DNA of 64,000 bases from Cloacibacterium rupense (lineage in GTDB: Bacteria; Bacteroidota; Bacteroidia; Flavobacteriales; Weeksellaceae), in NCBI RefSeq assembly GCF_014645495.1, contig NZ_BMLV01000006.1, positions 131,298-195,297 of the forward strand. Reading direction: 5' to 3'. A model generated the notes under the pieces. It did no database searches. It had not been told where the DNA came from and saw nothing but the letters and a program-made list of their open reading frames with translations. The translations under genes were made by a program, and so were the position numbers. This document shows, in pieces, positions 1 through 7,711 of this stretch. Numbering within the stretch: position 1 is the first letter of the stretch; every line of letters begins with the position of its first letter.

Positions 1-12
1 ACAAATTTCAAA

Positions 13-60
13 CAATTTCAAACCTTAAAACAATTTCAAACCTTAAAACAGTTTCAAACC
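13..60. repeat. 18-bp tandem repeat, about 2.7 copies
   Basis: The unit CAATTTCAAACCTTAAAA occurs at 13-30 and 31-48, and a third partial copy with one change (A to G) occupies 49-60. The block lies just upstream of the first gene, in its presumed 5' region. Function is unknown. It resembles the other short repeats that sit at gene edges in this window. Confidence 0.85.
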
Positions 61-92
61 ATCAGAAAAAAATTTTCAAAACACAAAAATAT

Positions 93-1202
93 ATGGAAGA
101 AAAACACAAATTTACAATTGGTATAGAAGAAGAATATCAAATAATAGATATAGAAAGCAGAGATTTGGTTTCTCACGTTTCTAAAATTATTGAAGGCAGC
201 CATGCTACACTTCACGAAAAACTCAAAAACGAAATGCATGAGTCTGTAGTAGAAATGGAAACCAGCATTTGCCAAAACATAAAACAAGCCAGAGAAGAAA
301 TGTACTCTCTAAGAAGACATTTAGTAGAGTTGGCAAAATCTCATAACTTGAGAGTTTCTGGCGGCGGAACTCACCCTTTTTCTGATTGGAAACTTCAAAA
401 TATCACCACGAAAGATCGTTACGACATCATTGTAAATGATATGGGAGATGTAGCTCGTTCTAATCTTATTTTCGGTTTGCATGTTCACGTTGGAGTTCCT
501 AACAGAGAAGAAGGCATTAAAATCCAAAATATTGCAAGGTATTTTTTACCTCATATTTATGCTCTTTCTACTTGTTCACCATTTTGGGAAGGCAGAAACA
601 CCGGATTTAAATCTTATCGACAAAAAGTATTTGCAAAATTTCCTAGAACAGGCATTCCAAGTTATTTTAATTGTTGGGCAGATTTTGAACAATATGTAAA
701 TATTCTTGTAAAAACAGGAACCATTGATAATGCTAAAAAAATATGGTGGGATCTAAGGGTACATCCCATTTATCCAACTATAGAATTTAGAATCTGTGAT
801 ATGCCACTTAGATTAGAAGAAACACTCTGCCTAGCTGCTCTTATGCAATGTATTGTTGCTAAAATTTACAAACTTCATCAGCAGAATATAAGTTTTAGAA
901 GTTATAGAAGAATTCTAATTGCAGAAAACAAATGGAGAGCTTCTAAAATGGGAATAGATGCGGATTTAATAGACTTCGGAAAAGAAATAACCGTTCCTTA
1001 CAACGCTCTATTAGAAGAATTATTAGAATTCATAGATGATGTGGTAGATGATTTGGATTGCCGAAAAGAGGTAGAATATGCCCGCGAAATTGTAAAAATG
1101 GGTACAGGTGCAGATAGAAAACTTAATGTTTATAAAGAAACTGGTGACCTGAAAAAAGTGGTAGACTATATGATTGCCGAAACAGAATATGGTCTATTTT
1201 AA
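93..1202 (+). CDS. carboxylate-amine ligase, GCS2 family (YbdK-like)
   Basis: This 369-residue protein has the length and layout of the glutamate-cysteine ligase type 2 (YbdK) family, which joins a carboxylate (usually the alpha-carboxylate side of glutamate or a similar acid) to an amine using ATP. Visible signatures are the N-terminal acidic nucleotide/metal motif IEEEYQ (residues 11-16), GGGTHP (90-95) and LHVHVG (129-134). It is followed after 41 bp by a class I glutamine amidotransferase and then an ATP-grasp-like protein. This neighbourhood suggests biosynthesis of a small amide or peptide-like metabolite rather than glutathione. The substrate cannot be read from sequence. The ATG at 93 lies directly after the tandem repeat. 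Confidence 0.9.
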   Translation: MEEKHKFTIGIEEEYQIIDIESRDLVSHVSKIIEGSHATLHEKLKNEMHESVVEMETSICQNIKQAREEMYSLRRHLVELAKSHNLRVSGGGTHPFSDWKLQNITTKDRYDIIVNDMGDVARSNLIFGLHVHVGVPNREEGIKIQNIARYFLPHIYALSTCSPFWEGRNTGFKSYRQKVFAKFPRTGIPSYFNCWADFEQYVNILVKTGTIDNAKKIWWDLRVHPIYPTIEFRICDMPLRLEETLCLAALMQCIVAKIYKLHQQNISFRSYRRILIAENKWRASKMGIDADLIDFGKEITVPYNALLEELLEFIDDVVDDLDCRKEVEYAREIVKMGTGADRKLNVYKETGDLKKVVDYMIAETEYGLF

Positions 1203-1220
1203 GAATCAATTTGTTTTATT

Positions 1221-1228
1221 TACTTTTG
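1221..1228 (+). promoter_or_regulatory. Bacteroidetes -7 box TACTTTTG
   Basis: An exact match to TAnnTTTG lies 15 bp upstream of the ATG of the glutamine amidotransferase gene, so that gene may have its own start in addition to read-through from the ligase gene. No convincing -33 TTG was found at the right distance. Confidence 0.45.
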
Positions 1229-1243
1229 CAAAAATTCAAAAAA

Positions 1244-2083
1244 ATGACAGAGATAAAATTGGCATTGCTAGATATGAACAACAATCATCCTAATCAAGGA
1301 ATGAGGAATATCCGTGAAATTTCAGCAGCATTTCAAAAAAATTCTGAGTTTGAGGTGAAAATTGAATATTTCGATGTTCGTTATAAAAACGAAATGCCAA
1401 ATGTATCAGATTTTGATATTTTTATTTCATCTGGTGGACCAGGAACTCCGCACAAAGAAGGCCTTGATTGGGAAGAAAAATTTTCAAATTTTTTAGATGA
1501 AATTCTAGCTTTCAATAAAAAAAATGAACAAAAAAAATTCTTATTTCTTATCTGTCATAGCTTCCAATTGGCAAGCATTCACTGGGAAATTGGCAATGTT
1601 TGCAAAAGAAGGTCATATTCTTTCGGAATTATGCCCATTCACAAAACAGATGAAGGAGACGAAGAATTTTTATTCCAAAATCTACCAGACCCGTTTTTTG
1701 CTGTAGATTCTAGAGCTTATCAATTAATAGAACCAAACTATGAATCTATCTATAATTTGGGTGCAAAATTGGTAGCGATAGAGAAGTTTCGTCCACACGT
1801 TGCTCATTTAGAAAGAGCCATTATGGCGATTAGATTTTCTGATGAAATTTTCGGGACTCAATTCCATCCAGAAGCAGATCCTCTCGGAATGATGGAAAAT
1901 CTAAAAGATGAAGCCAACAAAGAAGCAATGATAGAAAACTACGGCTTAGAAAAATACCACGAAACGCTAGATAGAATAAATGATGAGGATAAAATTGTAC
2001 TTACTCAAGCTCAGATATTGCCAAGATTTTTACAAAATGCCGCAGAACAAGTTCAAAAAAAAAGTGAAATTTTAGTTTGTTAA
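1244..2083 (+). CDS. class I glutamine amidotransferase-like protein
   Basis: A 279-residue single-domain GATase1. The nucleophile elbow reads ICHSFQ with Cys104, replacing the common GICLGHQ form, and the His/Glu pair is in QFHPEADP (His208, Glu210), so the Cys-His-Glu triad appears intact. Family members release ammonia from glutamine for a partner synthetase; some relatives instead cleave gamma-glutamyl bonds. The next reading-frame start upstream would be a TTG at 1211, but the ATG at 1244 starts the conserved domain and follows a -7 box. Between a GCS2 ligase and an ATP-grasp-like protein, it probably supplies nitrogen to, or trims, the ligase product. The pairing is inferred from context. 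Confidence 0.88.
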   Translation: MTEIKLALLDMNNNHPNQGMRNIREISAAFQKNSEFEVKIEYFDVRYKNEMPNVSDFDIFISSGGPGTPHKEGLDWEEKFSNFLDEILAFNKKNEQKKFLFLICHSFQLASIHWEIGNVCKRRSYSFGIMPIHKTDEGDEEFLFQNLPDPFFAVDSRAYQLIEPNYESIYNLGAKLVAIEKFRPHVAHLERAIMAIRFSDEIFGTQFHPEADPLGMMENLKDEANKEAMIENYGLEKYHETLDRINDEDKIVLTQAQILPRFLQNAAEQVQKKSEILVC

Positions 2084-2169
2084 AATTTCCTTTTTAGCCT
2101 TATAATATTTTGAATATTAATAAATTACACTCAAAACTTTTAAGGTGAAAACAAAAAAACAAAAACACT

Positions 2170-3351
2170 ATGATTTCGAAATATAGAAAACAGTTTAACG
2201 AAGAGTTTTCTCAAGAAAAATATCAAAAACTGATAGAAACTTTAGAAAAAAGCAGCGGAACAACCAATGGTTTCAGACAATCTGAAAGTCCTATTTTCTT
2301 GTCAAAAGATTTTAAAAATAAATTAACGGATGCTTGTGATTCTATCATTTCTCAGGTTAAAACTTTCAGTAATGAAGAATTACAAAAAGCAATTCCAAAG
2401 CATCTTTTTGTACCTAATGATACAGAAAAACCTCATTTTCTTGCCATAGATTTTGGAATTTGTAAAAATGAAAACGGAGAAGTAGTTCCGCAATTAATTG
2501 AATTACAAGCTTTTCCTACACTTTATGCTTATCAAGAAGAATTTGAAGGTGCTATTTCGGAGATTTATCCTTTTTTACAAGAACTTAGAAATAGCATCCC
2601 CAAACCAGAATATATTCAGTTTTTGAAAGAGGTAATTGTGGGCGAAGAAAGTCCTGAAAATGTAATTCTTCTAGAAATTTTCCCAGAAGAACAAAAAACA
2701 AAAATAGATTTTTATCTTACCGAAAAATACCTTGGCATAAAAACCGTTTGCATTACCAAAATTAAGAAACAAGTCAAAAAATTATTCTACGAAAAAGACG
2801 GAAACCTTATCGAAATCAAAAGAATTTACAACCGAGTAATTTTTGATGAGCTAGAACAACATCCTAATCTAAAAACTGAATTCCAATTTACCGATGAACT
2901 AGACGTAAAATGGATTACACACCCAAATTGGTTTTTCAAGATTTCCAAGTTTATTCTACCAAAACTGAACCACGAATTTGTACCAAAAAGTTATTTTTTA
3001 GCAGATTTTCCAGAGACAGAAAACCTAGAAAATTTCGTTTTGAAACCTCTATTTTCTTTCGCAGGAAGTGGGGTAAACCTCTATCCTACCCCCGAAATTT
3101 TAGCAGAAATAGAAGACAAAGAAAACTATATTTTACAGAGAAAAGTGCAATATGCTCCACTTTTTGAAGATATTAATGGAGAGTTTTCGAAAGCAGAAAT
3201 CAGGATGCTTTATCTTTGGAAAGAAGATGCCGAAAACCCACAATTGATGGATAATCTCGTAAGAATGACAAAAGCTGAAATGGTGAATGTGAATTTCAAT
3301 AAAAAAGATGCCATTTGGATTGGAAGTTCTATTGCTTTTTTTGAAAAATAA
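2170..3351 (+). CDS. ATP-grasp-like protein of amidoligase cluster
   Basis: A 393-residue cytosolic protein without signal peptide. The C-terminal third has ATP-grasp-like features: a conserved lysine followed by a small-residue loop (FVLKPLFSFAGSGV), a second strand with YILQRKVQYAP, and an acidic/basic segment AEIRMLYLW. The N-terminal part includes an acidic motif around QLIELQAFPTLYAYQ. I read it as a divergent ATP-grasp ligase, possibly of the glutathionylspermidine-synthase-like type, but this is a motif-level call. It is third in the ligase/amidotransferase cluster, 86 bp downstream of the second gene, so it is likely the partner that forms a second peptide-like bond. Confidence 0.65.
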   Translation: MISKYRKQFNEEFSQEKYQKLIETLEKSSGTTNGFRQSESPIFLSKDFKNKLTDACDSIISQVKTFSNEELQKAIPKHLFVPNDTEKPHFLAIDFGICKNENGEVVPQLIELQAFPTLYAYQEEFEGAISEIYPFLQELRNSIPKPEYIQFLKEVIVGEESPENVILLEIFPEEQKTKIDFYLTEKYLGIKTVCITKIKKQVKKLFYEKDGNLIEIKRIYNRVIFDELEQHPNLKTEFQFTDELDVKWITHPNWFFKISKFILPKLNHEFVPKSYFLADFPETENLENFVLKPLFSFAGSGVNLYPTPEILAEIEDKENYILQRKVQYAPLFEDINGEFSKAEIRMLYLWKEDAENPQLMDNLVRMTKAEMVNVNFNKKDAIWIGSSIAFFEK

Positions 3352-3502
3352 CTTGGATTTACAAATTACTATTTTAGATTTACAATTTGATATAGCTCCT
3401 TTTTGGGAGCTTTTTTCTAAAACACTGTTACATTTAGAGAGAGATTTCGCTACTTCGTGGCTTATAAAAAAACAATCGTTTAAAGAACTTCAAAAACAAA
3501 AA

Positions 3503-3532
3503 AAGCCGCCCTCAAAAATTTGAGGGCGGCTT
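3503..3532. terminator. strong bidirectional hairpin after amidoligase cluster and ppdK
   Basis: A perfect 14-bp inverted repeat with arms AAGCCGCCCTCAAA and TTTGAGGGCGGCTT around a 2-nt centre. It lies between convergent genes (end of the ATP-grasp gene and end of ppdK), with an A tract on its left that becomes a T tract on the minus strand. Confidence 0.88.
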
Positions 3533-3549
3533 CGCTAACCAAAAAAATG

Positions 3550-6315
3550 TTATGTAGTTTTTACATATTTTTTGTCTTCAATAGCAGCTTGTGCAGCAGC
3601 TAATCTAGCAATTGGCACACGGAACGGAGAACAACTTACATAGTTCATACCGATAGAATGACAGAATTTTACTGAATCTGCATCACCACCGTGTTCACCA
3701 CAAATACCTACTTTTAAGTTTGGTTTTGTTTTTCTACCTCTTTCTACTCCTATTTTAATCAATTCTCCTACACCAGATTGGTCGATAGATACGAATGGGT
3801 CACCAGCAAGAAGTTTTAAATCTAAATATTTTGGTAAGAATCCACCGATATCATCTCTAGAGAAACCAAATGACATTTGAGTTAAGTCATTAGTACCGAA
3901 ACTGAAGAAATCTGCTACCATAGCCATAGAATCTGCTTTAAGCGCTGCTCTTGGGATTTCTATCATAGTTCCGAACATATAAGGGATTTTTTTCACTTTT
4001 AATTTCTCTAAAGTCTCATCATAAACTCTATCTACGATGGCTTTTTGGTGAGAAAGTTCGTGTCTACCACAAGTTACCGGAATCATAATTTCTGGGAATG
4101 CTTTTTTACCATCTATTTGTAATTCAGCTGCTGCTTCGAAGATGGCTCTCACTTGCATTTCTGTAATTTCTGGATAAGAAATACCTAAACGTACACCTCT
4201 GTGACCAAGCATTGGGTTGTTTTCGTGTAACGCAAGAATTCTTCTGTTTAAGATGCTCATGCTAACACCCAATTCTTTAGAAAGCTCTTGTAATTTTGCT
4301 TTATCGTGAGGTACGAATTCGTGTAAAGGTGGGTCTAGTAATCTGATGGTTACTGCGTTACCTTTCATTACTTCTAGAGTGGCCTTGATGTCTCTTTTCA
4401 CGAAAGTAAATAGCTCATTAAGGGCAACTTTTCTTTCTTTTTCGGTGTCGCTCATAATCATTTTTCTTAGTAAGAATAATGGTTTATCACTACCTTCACC
4501 ATAGAACATGTGTTCTGTTCTGAATAATCCGATACCTTCTGCACCGAAATAAGTAGCTTGTTGAGCATCTTTAGGTGTATCTGCATTAGTTCTTACGCCC
4601 ATTGTTTTGTATTTATCTACCAAGGTCATTAATTGTTTGTATGCTTGATTTTTATTTAAATCAACATCAATTAATGGAAGAGAACCTTCATAAACTGTAC
4701 CTTTACTACCGTTTAGAGAAACCCAATCTCCTTCTTTTACTTTTTTGCCTCCTTTGGTTACAAAATATTTATCATTTCCGTGGATTTCTATTTCGTTACA
4801 ACCAACGATACAACATTTACCCCAACCTCTAGCAACTAGCGCAGCGTGAGAAGTCATACCCCCTTTTGTTGTAAGAATCGCCTCAGACTTGTGCATACCA
4901 TCTACATCTTCTGGTGAAGTTTCTTCTCTTACCAAGATTACTTTTTCTCCTTTAGAAGCCCATTCTACAGCATCTTCTGAAGAAAATACCACTCTACCAA
5001 CAGCACCACCAGGACCAGCTGGTAAACCTTTAGCAATTACTTTATGAGTTTTTTCAATATCTGGGTCGAACATTGGTAATAATAATTCTACCAATTGATT
5101 AGGGTTAACTCTCATGATTGCAGTTTCTGCATCTATTTGGCCTTCTTTGTACATATCAGCAGCCATTTTCACAGCAGACACCCCATTTCTCTTACCAACT
5201 CTACATTGTAGCATATATAGTTTACCTTTCTCGATGGTAAATTCTATATCTTGCATGTCTTTGTAGTGTTTTTCTAATCTTTGTTGGATATCATCTAATT
5301 CTTTGTACTGAACAGGCATCAATTTTTCTAAAGCAACCATGTGTTTACTTTGGTCATTTTTAGAATATTGATTGATAGGAGCTGGAGTTCTGATACCCGC
5401 TACCACGTCTTCACCTTGAGCGTTTACTAAATACTCTCCGTAGAATTTGTTTTCTCCGTTACCAGGGTTTCTAGTGAAAGCAACACCAGTACAAGAATCT
5501 TCTCCCATGTTACCGAAAACCATAGCTTGTACGTTTACTGCAGTACCCCACTCATCTGGAATATTTTCGATTCTTCTGTATTCAATAGCACGTTTACCAT
5601 TCCAAGAAGCGAATACAGCACCTACACCACCCATTAATTGTTCCCAAGGATTTTCAGGAAACTCTTGTTTTAGGTGTTTTTTAGTTAATGCTTTGAATTC
5701 TTTTACTAATTTTTTAAGGTCGTCAGCTGATAATTCAGTATCTAATTCTACTCCTTTTTCTTTTTTAGTTTCTTCTAATCTTTCGTCCATGATTTTACGG
5801 ATACCGATGCCTTTGGCTGGTTCCATACCACCTGCTTTTTCTATTACCACATCTGCATACATCATCACCAATCTTCTGTAAGCATCATAAGCAAATCTTT
5901 CGTCACCGCTTTCAGCGATTAGACCTTGGATGGTTTCGTCATTAAGACCAATGTTTAATACTGTATCCATCATCCCTGGCATAGATTTTCTAGCACCAGA
6001 ACGTACAGACATTAACAAAGGATTTTTAACATCTCCGAATTTTTTGCCCATTAGTTTTTCAACCTGAGCTAGCGCATCCTTAATTTGTTTTTCTAAAGTT
6101 GTAGGATATTGTCTTTTGTTTGCATAGTAATAAGTACAAACTTCAGTAGTAATAGTAAATCCTGGAGGAACAGGAAGTTTTAGGTCTTTGTGACCTGCCA
6201 TTTCTGCTAGGTTGGCACCTTTACCACCAAGCAAATTTTTCATAGATTCATTTCCATCTGCTTTTCCGCCTCCGAATGAATAAACATACTTAACATTTTT
6301 TGTTGTTGTAGCCAT
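3550..6315 (-). CDS. ppdK: pyruvate, phosphate dikinase
   Basis: A 921-residue PPDK, which interconverts pyruvate + ATP + Pi and PEP + AMP + PPi. The N-terminal ATP-grasp-type domain carries KNLLGGKGANLAEM, the central swivelling domain has the phosphohistidine motif GGMTSHAALVARG, and the C-terminal TIM barrel has EGIGLFRTEHMF and the catalytic cysteine in VGICGEHGGD. All domains are full length. A longer frame begins at 6417, but the ATG at 6315 starts the conserved MATTTKNVKYVYSFGGG region and lies downstream of a -7 box at 6353-6360. Two FNR-like palindromes sit upstream, hinting at oxygen- or redox-linked control of PEP/pyruvate metabolism. Confidence 0.97.
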   Translation of the reverse strand: MATTTKNVKYVYSFGGGKADGNESMKNLLGGKGANLAEMAGHKDLKLPVPPGFTITTEVCTYYYANKRQYPTTLEKQIKDALAQVEKLMGKKFGDVKNPLLMSVRSGARKSMPGMMDTVLNIGLNDETIQGLIAESGDERFAYDAYRRLVMMYADVVIEKAGGMEPAKGIGIRKIMDERLEETKKEKGVELDTELSADDLKKLVKEFKALTKKHLKQEFPENPWEQLMGGVGAVFASWNGKRAIEYRRIENIPDEWGTAVNVQAMVFGNMGEDSCTGVAFTRNPGNGENKFYGEYLVNAQGEDVVAGIRTPAPINQYSKNDQSKHMVALEKLMPVQYKELDDIQQRLEKHYKDMQDIEFTIEKGKLYMLQCRVGKRNGVSAVKMAADMYKEGQIDAETAIMRVNPNQLVELLLPMFDPDIEKTHKVIAKGLPAGPGGAVGRVVFSSEDAVEWASKGEKVILVREETSPEDVDGMHKSEAILTTKGGMTSHAALVARGWGKCCIVGCNEIEIHGNDKYFVTKGGKKVKEGDWVSLNGSKGTVYEGSLPLIDVDLNKNQAYKQLMTLVDKYKTMGVRTNADTPKDAQQATYFGAEGIGLFRTEHMFYGEGSDKPLFLLRKMIMSDTEKERKVALNELFTFVKRDIKATLEVMKGNAVTIRLLDPPLHEFVPHDKAKLQELSKELGVSMSILNRRILALHENNPMLGHRGVRLGISYPEITEMQVRAIFEAAAELQIDGKKAFPEIMIPVTCGRHELSHQKAIVDRVYDETLEKLKVKKIPYMFGTMIEIPRAALKADSMAMVADFFSFGTNDLTQMSFGFSRDDIGGFLPKYLDLKLLAGDPFVSIDQSGVGELIKIGVERGRKTKPNLKVGICGEHGGDADSVKFCHSIGMNYVSCSPFRVPIARLAAAQAAIEDKKYVKTT

Positions 6316-6352
6316 AATATATTTTTTTAGTCTTTTATCAATTTTCGATGAG

Positions 6353-6360
6353 CAAAAATA
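6353..6360 (-). promoter_or_regulatory. ppdK -7 box TATTTTTG (minus strand)
   Basis: The minus strand reads TATTTTTG here, 37 bp upstream of the ppdK ATG. There is no good -33 TTG at standard spacing, which would fit an activator-dependent promoter served by the sites at 6396-6423. Confidence 0.5.
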
Positions 6361-6395
6361 CAAAGGTCTGTACAATATATTGGGTAATACATTAC

Positions 6396-6423
6396 TGACA
6401 TTTATCAATTTTGACAAATATCA
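6396..6423. promoter_or_regulatory. two FNR/CRP-like palindromes upstream of ppdK
   Basis: TGACATTTATCA (6396-6407) and TGACAAATATCA (6412-6423) both fit TGAC-N4-ATCA, the half-site arrangement of FNR-type sites, and start 16 bp apart. They lie 81-108 bp upstream of the ppdK start codon. The second 12-mer also occurs upstream of the FAD oxidoreductase at 63375. Confidence 0.5.
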
Positions 6424-6518
6424 TAAAAATTTTATAAAAAAAAGCATCAAAAGTTTTTGATTTTATTTTTAAATAATATCTAATAAAGATAATTAAGTAT
6501 GAAATAATCACTATGATA

Positions 6519-6833
6519 TGCTCTAAACCCTACCGATGCGGTCTCGAAATCATATTTTATGGTTCTGAACTCCTCTTTTGAGGTCTCTAACCTATATTTT
6601 GCGGTTCTTTAATAGAAATTATACGTTTCTTAACCTATAATTCACGGTCTTAGACCCTGATTTTGGGGTTCAGAACCCCAAATTTTAGGTTAAACAACCC
6701 CAACTGAATACTTCAGAACCTATCTGGAATAGTCTTGAACGTATCTGGATTAGTATTTTGAAGGTTGAGATAAGTAAAAAACACGTCCGAAGGAGTAAAA
6801 AACATATTAGGAGGGGTAAAAAAATATCCTGCA
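6519..6833. repeat. array of ~15 degenerate 21-bp units
   Basis: From 6519 to 6833 the sequence can be cut into fifteen consecutive 21-nt units with no slippage. Units start near 6519, 6540, 6561, 6582, 6603, 6624, 6645, 6666, 6687, 6708, 6729, 6750, 6771, 6792 and 6813. Most begin with GGT or a close variant and share a pattern like GGTTCTGAACCTATATTTTG; later units drift to GGAGTAAAAAACATATTAGG. Stop codons interrupt all plus-strand readings, so it is not a clean coding repeat. The last unit runs into the terminator of the minus-strand gene at 6866-7348. This array fills most of the gene-free stretch 6316-6865. Confidence 0.85.
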
Positions 6834-6855
6834 ATGGTTTTTGCAGGATATTTTT
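6821..6855 (-). terminator. terminator of the 6866-7348 gene
   Basis: Arms AAAATATCCTGCAA (6821-6834) and TTGCAGGATATTTTT (6841-6855) form a long stem with a short loop. Read on the minus strand it follows the stop codon at 6866 by about 10 bp and is followed by a T-rich run. Confidence 0.85.
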
Positions 6856-6865
6856 ATGTTTTTTG

Positions 6866-7348
6866 CTATTCTGTTGGCGGTACATCTGTTGTTTTAGAGG
6901 TTTTGCTAAAGAATTGCTTGGTTTCGTTCAGTTTGGTTTCAAAACCTGGCGATGCAGTTCCCGCTTTGTAATTGGTGTATGCATAATCTGTAAGAGCAGC
7001 TTGATAGTTGTCATAATCATGAAGTGTTTTTGCATTTTTAAGCTTAGTAGATAAGCTGTCTAGTCTTAATATCAATGCTTCTAGATTTTTTCTGCTGTTG
7101 AAATCATTTTCAAACTCTTCCCAATCTATATCTGATGATGATAGTGAAGGCTGACTTTTGTAAAAATCATAGATTTTATTTACAAAAAGTTTGTTTTGTT
7201 CATTGATGCTCCCGTACTTCTGGCGGTCTTCTGCACTTAGGTTTACATTAATAATTTGTAATGCTGTTTCTAACTGATTAAGTGCATTTTGTGCATCTGT
7301 TACTTGCGCAACAGTAAGATGCGTGTTGTTTAAATTGGTAATTGACAT
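6866..7348 (-). CDS. small helical protein of unknown function
   Basis: A 160-residue protein with no signal peptide or membrane segment, which I cannot assign to a family. Its composition (many Asn, Gln, Leu, Lys and Asp, few Gly or Pro until the C-terminus) and hydrophobic spacing suggest a bundle of amphipathic helices. The C-terminal tail ends in TDVPPTE. It is monocistronic, with a clear terminator immediately downstream and the 21-bp array beyond it. The ATG at 7348 is the only reasonable start. Confidence 0.75.
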   Translation of the reverse strand: MSITNLNNTHLTVAQVTDAQNALNQLETALQIINVNLSAEDRQKYGSINEQNKLFVNKIYDFYKSQPSLSSSDIDWEEFENDFNSRKNLEALILRLDSLSTKLKNAKTLHDYDNYQAALTDYAYTNYKAGTASPGFETKLNETKQFFSKTSKTTDVPPTE

Positions 7349-7634
7349 AATAAAATATTTAATTTAAGGTTTTCTGCGGTTAATAGTTTTACGAGGAAAA
7401 TAAAAAACAATAAGCTTTACATTTAAAAGTTAAAAAATTGTGATTCAAAATCCCTTTTTCAAAAATAATAAAAAAGCAATGAAAACAAAAAAATATATTC
7501 TCAAATTATGAAAAAATCATCCAAAGCCATAATTATGTTAAACAATACCTATCAAAATCATATTTTTTCATAAAACACCGGTTAATTTTCATAAAATAAC
7601 GGTTGAAAAATTGAGTTTTTTATTTGGTTTAGCA

Positions 7635-7642
7635 TATTTTTG
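7635..7642 (+). promoter_or_regulatory. -7 box TATTTTTG for lipoprotein operon
   Basis: An exact TAnnTTTG match lies 69 bp upstream of the lipoprotein ATG. A TTG about 21 bp upstream could serve as the -33 element. The resulting leader would contain the inverted repeat at 7646-7673. Confidence 0.5.
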
Positions 7643-7645
7643 ATG

Positions 7646-7673
7646 TGTAAAAATCATCCGGAGGATTTTTACA
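7646..7673. promoter_or_regulatory. 28-bp inverted repeat in operon leader
   Basis: TGTAAAAATC and GATTTTTACA are perfect 10-bp arms around ATCCGGAG. The repeat begins 3 bp after the -7 box, so it spans the transcription start or earliest leader. It could be an operator or an RNA hairpin; no T tract follows, so a simple terminator is unlikely. Confidence 0.6.
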
Positions 7674-7711
7674 AATTAAAAAAGTCTTATTAACCATTTA
7701 ACAACAAACCA

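Larger units (their letters stand above)
7349..7711. other. AT-rich divergent intergenic region (363 bp)
   Basis: This gap separates the minus-strand 160-residue gene from the plus-strand lipoprotein operon. It holds a candidate promoter and an inverted repeat close to the operon start, both listed separately. The remainder, roughly 7360-7630, is very AT-rich and shows no open reading frame or clear structure. Confidence 0.6.

Noticed and set aside
2910-3167. 85-residue plus-strand frame within the ATP-grasp-like gene
   Set aside because: Out-of-frame shadow with no start context or domain; the enclosing gene is well supported.
5447-5881. 144-residue plus-strand open frame
   Set aside because: Lies wholly antisense inside ppdK, which has complete motifs; a long antisense frame is expected from codon bias.
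6685-6885. 66-residue minus-strand frame with a hydrophobic seven-residue periodicity
   Set aside because: It is a translation of the 21-bp array and overlaps the terminator and the end of the neighbouring gene; the periodicity comes from the DNA repeat.
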